Source: Gyrodactylus bullatarudis
Taxonomy: Eukaryota > Platyhelminthes > Monogenea > Gyrodactylidea > Gyrodactylidae
Direction: 5' to 3'
Length of the DNA: 10,065 nt
NCBI GenBank assembly: GCA_012064415.1
Contig: SSNU01000054.1
Coordinates: 158,889-168,953 of the forward strand
Of the stretch, positions 6,425-10,065 are shown one piece after another. The notes beneath the pieces were generated by a model. The model saw only the letters and a list, made by a program, of their open reading frames with translations. It had not been told where the DNA came from and searched no databases. Each line of letters begins with the position of its first letter. Position 1 is the first letter of the stretch. The position numbers were made by a program, and so were the translations under genes.

Positions 6425-7314
6425 ACTAAAAATTCTCCAAGGTACTCAGGTTTGAAAGTAAGTATTTTTCTTAGTGATTTTCAGGTCGCTTTTCTGTATG
6501 ATGAGCTTGAAGATTATATTCGGCGCTATTATAGATATCTTTCTATACTTGTTGTAAGATTTATCTCTGAACTTATGCTAGGTCATGTTTGAAGGAAGTG
6601 CTTCTCGTCTTGAAAGCTTTGCAAAAGATAAAATGGAATCAATTGATCCGTCAAACTGGAAAGAACTTGAAGAAATGATGTCTAAATTCGCCCTTTACTT
6701 ATCAAAAACTCCTGTAGTAAATTACAGAATTGACGAGAGCCAAAAAAAATATTTCCTAAATAAATTTTTTACGACTTCTATTGTTCTAATAGAAGAATTC
6801 TTATCTCAAATTAGACTTTTCGGAATATTTTCGAAGTAATTAGAAACATATAACTTCAGATTCAAAACTTTTGAGAAAGATTCACATTTTCAAGTATCAA
6901 TCTTTGTTCGTGACATGGAAGATAACGCAAGTTTAACTCATTCTTAATAATTTCAGATTAAAGAATTAAGAAATTATTTCCAGGCAATAGTTTTGAAGCA
7001 AAGCAATATAGGCCAAGCAAGATTTAGAAGAATAACAATTAGATCAAAGAATGATGACCGTGACTTGTTTGCAAGAAAATGGGGTGTTCTCAATGGACAA
7101 GTTTGTGAATTCACAATTATTCACAACAAAAGTATTGAATTTCTTACAAAGACACCACTCGTAATTGAAAGTATTCTTAAAAAAATTTCACCATTCTCGT
7201 ATGTTTCATTATTTATTTGATTCAAGATTTGAATACACTCATTTGAGTAAACTTAACGAGCTATTTAAATCATTGAACCTTCACTCGAATGATATTTTAA
7301 GAAGCAATGAATAA
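6425..7314 (+). CDS. Host-type gene of unknown function with five introns of 24-30 nt
   Basis: Blocks 6425-6457, 6485-6553, 6582-6835, 6860-6926, 6957-7198 and 7227-7314 join into one frame that stops at TAA 7312-7314. The introns are 6458-6484 (27 nt), 6554-6581 (28), 6836-6859 (24), 6927-6956 (30, GC-AG) and 7199-7226 (28). Each removal restores the frame. The product is about 240-250 residues, mostly helical and charged: YDELEDYIRRYYRYLSIL, then MFEGSASRLESFAKDKM, WKELEEMMSKFALYLSKTP, KFFTTSIVLIEEFLSQ, VSIFVRDMEDNIKELRNYF, DLFARKWGVLNGQVCEF, and a C-terminus ending SNDILRSNE. No signal peptide, membrane segment or catalytic motif is evident, and I do not recognise the family. The 5' end is unresolved. 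No in-frame ATG precedes 6585, so either a further 5' exon is missing or translation starts at that ATG and the earlier blocks are untranslated. AATAAA overlaps the stop. Confidence 0.7.
6458..6484 (+). other. 27-nt intron (GT-AG)
   Basis: It starts GTAAGT, a strong donor, and ends TTTTCAG. It is phase 0 between the blocks ending GLK and starting VAFLYDE. The upstream exon block is the least certain part of the gene. Confidence 0.55.
6554..6581 (+). other. 28-nt intron (GT-AG)
   Basis: It starts GTAAGA and ends TGCTAG. It is phase 0 and joins YLSILV to VMFEG. Without removal the two open blocks lie in different frames. Confidence 0.7.
6836..6859 (+). other. 24-nt intron (GT-AG)
   Basis: It starts GTAATT and ends ACTTCAG. 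It is phase 2 and joins GIFSK to FKTFEKD. Its removal avoids the TAA that otherwise stops the exon at 6837-6839. Confidence 0.75.
6927..6956 (+). other. 30-nt intron with GC-AG ends
   Basis: It starts GCAAGT, the classic form of the rare GC donor, and ends ATTTCAG. Phase-0 removal joins RDMEDN to IKELRNYF. The nearby GT at 6931 would give a 26-nt intron, but splicing there leads at once to a TAA, so the GC donor is preferred. Confidence 0.65.
7199..7226 (+). other. 28-nt intron (GT-AG)
   Basis: It starts GTATGT and ends ATTCAAG. It is phase 2 and joins KISPFS to FEYTHLSKL. Without splicing the frame ends at TGA 7218-7220. Confidence 0.75.
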
Positions 7315-7504
7315 ATAAATAATATTTCACATCAGATTATCTTTTAAACTATTCTTAAGAATAAGACTTTTAATAGAATATATTTCGGAAGCGAAGAAAA
7401 TTGCAGGTAGATTATTTCTTGTTTTTTATTAAAATAATCGAAAATTATTCGTCTAATGTGATGAAATTTGGAAATTTTGATGGATCCATTTGTAATGTTG
7501 ATCG
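7315..7504. other. Intergenic AT-rich stretch
   Basis: This is the spacer between the mini-intron gene and the LINE ORF1 region. It contains the perfect 12-bp palindrome ATTCTTAAGAAT (7351-7362). A short open frame (start near 7478, MDPFVMLIDEINQYSYN, stop near 7556) precedes and overlaps the ORF1 frame; I cannot assign it. Confidence 0.4.
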
Positions 7505-8104
7505 ATGAGATTAACCAGTACTCTTATAATATCATTTCTAGAGCTGATACCTATAGAACTTAGCTTCATAAAAATTGTACTCCTTACAGTCTTATCTGTG
7601 TTGCTTGTTTCATCAATGTTGTTACGCAATCTTCCACTAAATAGACGAATTGAACTCGATAGAAATTTTTTCTTCTTATCTAATGAAATCGAGCAGCGCC
7701 AGATTAAGTCAAAAAATTTCATAATTTACAATCAAGAAGAAACAGCAAATGAAAACGTTATCCGAATTGCCAAAGAAATCCAATCAAAAATAGAAAATAA
7801 CTCGTCAAACACCATAATCAAAGCATTCAGAATAGGAAAACAATCCACTAAAAATAGACCAATTAAAGTTATTACTGACAGGAGAATTCATAAAAACTTT
7901 TTTATCAATAAAAAAGAAACAACGCAGACAATGAATCTTCGAATTAGTAGAGATAAAACAATCCTCCAACAAACAATTTCAACAGGTATCTACCTTGAAA
8001 AAAAGAATAGCCACAAGCTCTCTTCTTTGAGAAATCAGAATGTAATTAATAATAACATGGAAGTTAATGAACATACTGACACAAATCAAAAAAATTTTTT
8101 ATGA
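7505..8104 (+). CDS. LINE ORF1-like protein
   Basis: The frame codes 199 residues. From about residue 60 it follows the pattern of ORF1 proteins of jockey/CR1-like LINEs, which coat the element RNA. The basic stretch IEQRQIKSKNFIIYN is followed by a helix (NENVIRIAKEIQSKI), then IIKAFRIGKQSTKNRPIKVI (the R-I-G ... R-P-I-x-V segment). Next come FFINKKETTQTMNLRISRDKT (the I-S-x-D-x-T segment) and a polar tail. Residues 1-45 are strongly hydrophobic and leucine-rich, which is unusual for this family. The antisense strand is open over the same stretch, so the true N-terminus may have been lost or replaced. No Cys-rich zinc knuckle is present. Its position just ahead of the endonuclease on the same strand supports the assignment. 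Confidence 0.6.
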   Translation: MRLTSTLIISFLELIPIELSFIKIVLLTVLSVLLVSSMLLRNLPLNRRIELDRNFFFLSNEIEQRQIKSKNFIIYNQEETANENVIRIAKEIQSKIENNSSNTIIKAFRIGKQSTKNRPIKVITDRRIHKNFFINKKETTQTMNLRISRDKTILQQTISTGIYLEKKNSHKLSSLRNQNVINNNMEVNEHTDTNQKNFL

Positions 8105-8266
8105 TTAATGCACCAAACCTGATCAGATAATTATTATTTTTAACATTGAATTACTAATACTCCTTGTGTTCAAAGTACCCCAAAATTAACCACCTGTCTC
8201 CTAACAAAACGCATATCAACAAACTTGCTCACAAATCATGTAAACAATCAATTATTAACTACAAAT

Positions 8267-8350
8267 CAAGCAAACCTACAATTTTCTTTCTATCTTCAAA
8301 ATATTCGCTCAGTATTTTCATGCTTTCACCAATTAAGAATTAGGAATAAG
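8267..8350 (+). pseudogene. LINE endonuclease, N-terminal fragment
   Basis: The frame reads QANLQFSFYLQNIRSVFSCF then HQLRIRNK, stopping at TAA 8351-8353. The N-I-R-S run followed by a spaced N-K is the usual start of the apurinic-type endonuclease of LINE ORF2; its Asn is a conserved active-site residue. About 80 residues that should follow, including the catalytic Glu segment, are missing. They are replaced by the inserted DNA at 8354-8895. Confidence 0.55.
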
Positions 8351-8353
8351 TAA

Positions 8354-8625
8354 TTCACGTAGTTTTTCAAACACGTCCGAAAATCCACTTAAATTCATAA
8401 TTTAGAAAATTGAAAGAAGATATATTAAAACCAAATGTACATTTCTTGAAGTATCATCAGTGTTAATTCTTCAAAAATGATATGAGTTAAAAGTTCATTC
8501 AAAATAATAATTTACAAATCATGAAAGAAATAGTAAAAGTCAAAGAAAATAAGAATAAAATGCAAGCTGAAAAAACACCAAAACTCTCCAATAAATAGCA
8601 ACAGTGGAGAGAAAAGTGAAAAAGC
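8354..8625. other. AT-rich stretch next to the Penelope-type fragment
   Basis: No coding region is supported. It lies between the broken LINE endonuclease start and the stop of the minus-strand GIY-YIG fragment, so it may be the 3' untranslated part of that fragment's element. It contains the hairpin at 8584-8611. Confidence 0.4.
8584..8611. repeat. 7-bp inverted repeat with 14-nt loop
   Basis: CTCTCCA (8584-8590) and TGGAGAG (8605-8611) are perfect inverted copies. They lie 15 bases beyond the stop of the minus-strand GIY-YIG fragment and could be part of its 3' structure. Confidence 0.45.
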
Positions 8626-8895
8626 TTACATTGGCCAAGGTAATTGAAGATTATAGGAATAGTTTTTCTGAACATATAGATTAGGTTTGAGTTGATTGAT
8701 AAAGAATTTCTCCTTTACCCACACATCTATGCTGTCATCTCCAGGGTTTTTATATAAAACGGAAAAATGTGAAATTGAAGCATAATGATTTTCTTGTTTA
8801 AGATGTCTAGTAACCGCGGTATCCTTATGTAAATGATCATTCGATCTTGTAGACAATTTCCTAATAGTTCTTCCTATGTCAGAATTAAGAATTTT
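8626..8895 (-). pseudogene. Penelope-type GIY-YIG endonuclease fragment
   Basis: On the minus strand the frame reads NSDIGRTIRKLSTRSNDHL, then HKDTAVTRHLKQENH, then VKEKFFINQLKPNLYVQKNYS. It ends at a TAA (plus 8626-8628) after LPWPM. DIGRTIRKLSTR is the YIG half of the GIY-YIG fold with its conserved Arg, H-L-K-Q-E-N-H is the usual middle motif, and the Glu of KEKFF is the likely metal ligand. It aligns by eye with the 5259-5969 protein (INQLKPNLYV versus ITKLKPNLCV) but lacks the GIY half and has no long tail. Upstream of about 8895 the same frame reads antisense through the plus-strand LINE endonuclease, so the fragment is truncated there. Confidence 0.7.
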
Positions 8896-9277
8896 TTTTC
8901 TGTATATAAACATTGCTCTTCTGTACAAAAAACCAAATTCAAACTCTCTTATTGATGCAAACTTAGTCAACCTTATAGAAGATCATATCCCACTTGATGA
9001 CGAAACAAAATTTCACGGTGATATCAATATGCCAAATGAAAACTGGAATAACCCTCACTCTGAAATTAGAATTCTTTTAAACTCCTACAATCTTAAACAA
9101 ATTGTAAATTTTCCAACTAGAGGCCAAAACATACTTGACTGCATTTTCATAAAAACTAATGAAATATTATACCAGGTCAAAGCTCAAAATATCTACCCAA
9201 CATAAGATCATATTGGAATTTTTTGCACTATATATTTTAACCACGTTGAAAATTCTACATCTAACACCAACAATTAA
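8896..9277 (+). pseudogene. LINE endonuclease, C-terminal part
   Basis: The frame contains LLYKKPNSN (the Y-R-P-P-N-S segment), then KFHGDINMPNENW, where G-D-x-N holds catalytic Asp and Asn residues (Asp codon 9020-9022). It continues through LLNSYNLKQIVNFPTRGQNI with LDCIF, the usual L-x-Q-x-V-x-x-P-T-R box. A TAA (9203-9205) replaces the residue before DHIGIFCTIYF, so the Ser of the final S-D-H catalytic motif has become a stop, while the Asp and His remain. A second TAA lies at 9275-9277. The domain is easily recognised but non-functional, and its first part is at 8267-8350. Confidence 0.8.
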
Positions 9278-9874
9278 TTCATCTACTATGAATTTACGGA
9301 TTATAGAATTTTCAAAGCGATAACAATCTTAACTGATAATCATATCAATGCCTTTAGTATCATTGATTATTACAATCAAATGTACCAAATTGCAACCACA
9401 AAAAAACGAAAAAGAAACCTTGAAAATCTTGAACTACGTCTCAACTCTCGGCTTGAAAATAAACTGAAATTCTCTTGCTCAATCACACATGCAAGAAGAA
9501 CTCTGGAAAATACACATGCCCAAATTACTATACTTAAGTCGTCAACATACGCTAGAATTGAAAGAAACTTAAAATAAGAAATAAAAAAGACCAAAAATAG
9601 GATATTATTAACTTAACAAATACTTCAAATTCTCCCGCAAAGAAAATCTGTTCATCAATACTGATGTAGAGTCAGTTCAAGAAAAATTTATTAGCGTTTT
9701 CAACACATCCGACCAATTTAACTACAATATTCTTATTCATATTGACTCATGTGATAATACAATCAACCATAATTTTCTTTTATACCCACAATTCATAAAT
9801 ATGATGACCAAACTCAATTTTAACATGGATTCTGTAAAGGCAAATCCTGTGAGACTAATATTTTCAATTTCTTG
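9278..9874 (+). pseudogene. LINE ORF2 linker between endonuclease and reverse transcriptase
   Basis: In the same frame as the endonuclease, residues from FIYYEFTDY run through a basic, helical region (KKRKRNLENLELRLNSRLE) to a TAA at 9575-9577, then EIKKTKNR. This is the linker typical of LINE ORF2. A frameshift and stop near 9610-9613 switch to NKYFKFSRKENLFIN and VESVQEKFISVFN, ending KLNFNMDSVKAN near 9845, where the polymerase fingers should begin. No catalytic residues are expected here. Confidence 0.6.
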
Positions 9875-10065
9875 AATTATGTCTCAATTCTTAACAAAAA
9901 TAAAAATAAATCTGTTGTAATATATATTGACTTGTCTAAAGCATTTGACAAAATTTATATTCACAAAATTATCGAAATCTGTCATCACTACGGAGTATGT
10001 TCACATCTCCTAGAAATGCTTAAAATATATCTAACGAAACGCAAGCAATATGTGTCCTTCGAAAA
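9842..10065 (+). pseudogene. LINE reverse transcriptase, palm start (cut by window end)
   Basis: The frame reads KSCETNIFNFLNYVSILNK, then VVIYIDLSKAFDKI and LEMLKIYLTKRKQYVSFE at the window edge. IDLSKAFD is reverse transcriptase motif A, with its catalytic Asp at codon 9929-9931; S-C-x-T-N is the segment just before it, and YLTKRKQ-x-V lies just after. Upstream, the fingers part (about 100 residues with K-x-x-G-x-D and N-x-R-P-I) is missing: the linker frame jumps straight to SCETN near 9842. The rest of the domain, including YADD, would lie beyond the window. Confidence 0.85.

Larger units (their letters stand above)
7463..10065 (+). mobile_element. Second non-LTR retrotransposon, broken, running off the window end
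   Basis: On the plus strand, in the normal order of a two-ORF LINE, are an ORF1-like protein (7505-8104), the start of an apurinic-type endonuclease (8267-8350), the rest of that endonuclease (about 8896-9275), a linker, and a reverse transcriptase start (9842-10065). The endonuclease is interrupted at 8354-8895 by other DNA, including a minus-strand Penelope-type fragment. Stops, frameshifts and a deletion in the polymerase show that the copy is dead. The 5' boundary is approximate. Confidence 0.75.

Noticed and set aside
6931..6956. 26-nt GT-AG alternative for the fourth intron
   Set aside because: Splicing there leads immediately to a TAA, while the GC donor at 6927 keeps a long open frame.
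6425..7314. Ciliate origin with an altered genetic code, suggested by very short introns
   Set aside because: The intact mariner, the GIY-YIG frame and the spliced gene read well with standard stops. TAA, TAG and TGA all appear as plain breaks in decayed elements, and the transposon set is animal-like.
7453..7722. Minus-strand open frame of 89 codons opposite the LINE ORF1 start
   Set aside because: It has no motif. The plus frame continues into clear ORF1 similarity, though the double openness is noted as a finding.
9376..9594. Minus-strand open frame of 72 codons
   Set aside because: It is antisense to the LINE ORF2 linker, which is in frame with the endonuclease.

Overview
The window is AT-rich (by eye) eukaryotic DNA made mostly of layered transposable elements. 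One host-type gene with extremely short introns sits among them. No bacterial operon logic, ribosome binding sites, rRNA, tRNA or CRISPR array is visible. The mix of mariner, pogo/Tigger, MULE, two non-LTR retrotransposons and two Penelope-type GIY-YIG fragments points to a metazoan. Introns of 24-30 nt in the host-type gene, and one of 29 nt in the Tigger transposase, are the best taxonomic clue. Dicyemid mesozoans are known for introns of this size, so a dicyemid is my leading but unproven guess.

Layout. 383-2391 (minus) is a decayed Tigger/pogo DNA transposon. It is split by a 5'-truncated LINE (about 627-1532, minus) that landed within a codon or so of the second catalytic position of the transposase. 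2743-3444 (minus) is the catalytic core of a MULE transposase. Just upstream of it lies a degenerate minisatellite with a period of about 31 bp (3462-3712), followed by a small palindromic block (3804-3870). 3889-5142 is a complete mariner element (TA duplications, inverted repeats, intact 341-residue DD34D transposase on the minus strand). 5259-5969 (plus) is an open GIY-YIG endonuclease domain of Penelope type. Its long polar tail ends in a basic nuclear-localisation-like run and a PCNA-binding-box-like motif.

6425-7314 (plus) is the spliced gene. Removing its short introns joins six blocks into one continuous frame of about 240-250 residues. I do not recognise its function. From about 7500 to the window end (plus) lies a second LINE: ORF1-like protein, endonuclease and reverse transcriptase start. 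It is broken by stops and frameshifts, by a minus-strand Penelope-type fragment lodged in the endonuclease region (about 8626-8895), and by loss of the first part of the reverse transcriptase.

The elements do not form a joint pathway; they record successive insertions. The mariner is the only one that looks young and complete. The best candidates for something undescribed are the GIY-YIG protein with its NLS/PIP-like tail, the mini-intron gene, and the host-sized intron inside the Tigger transposase.
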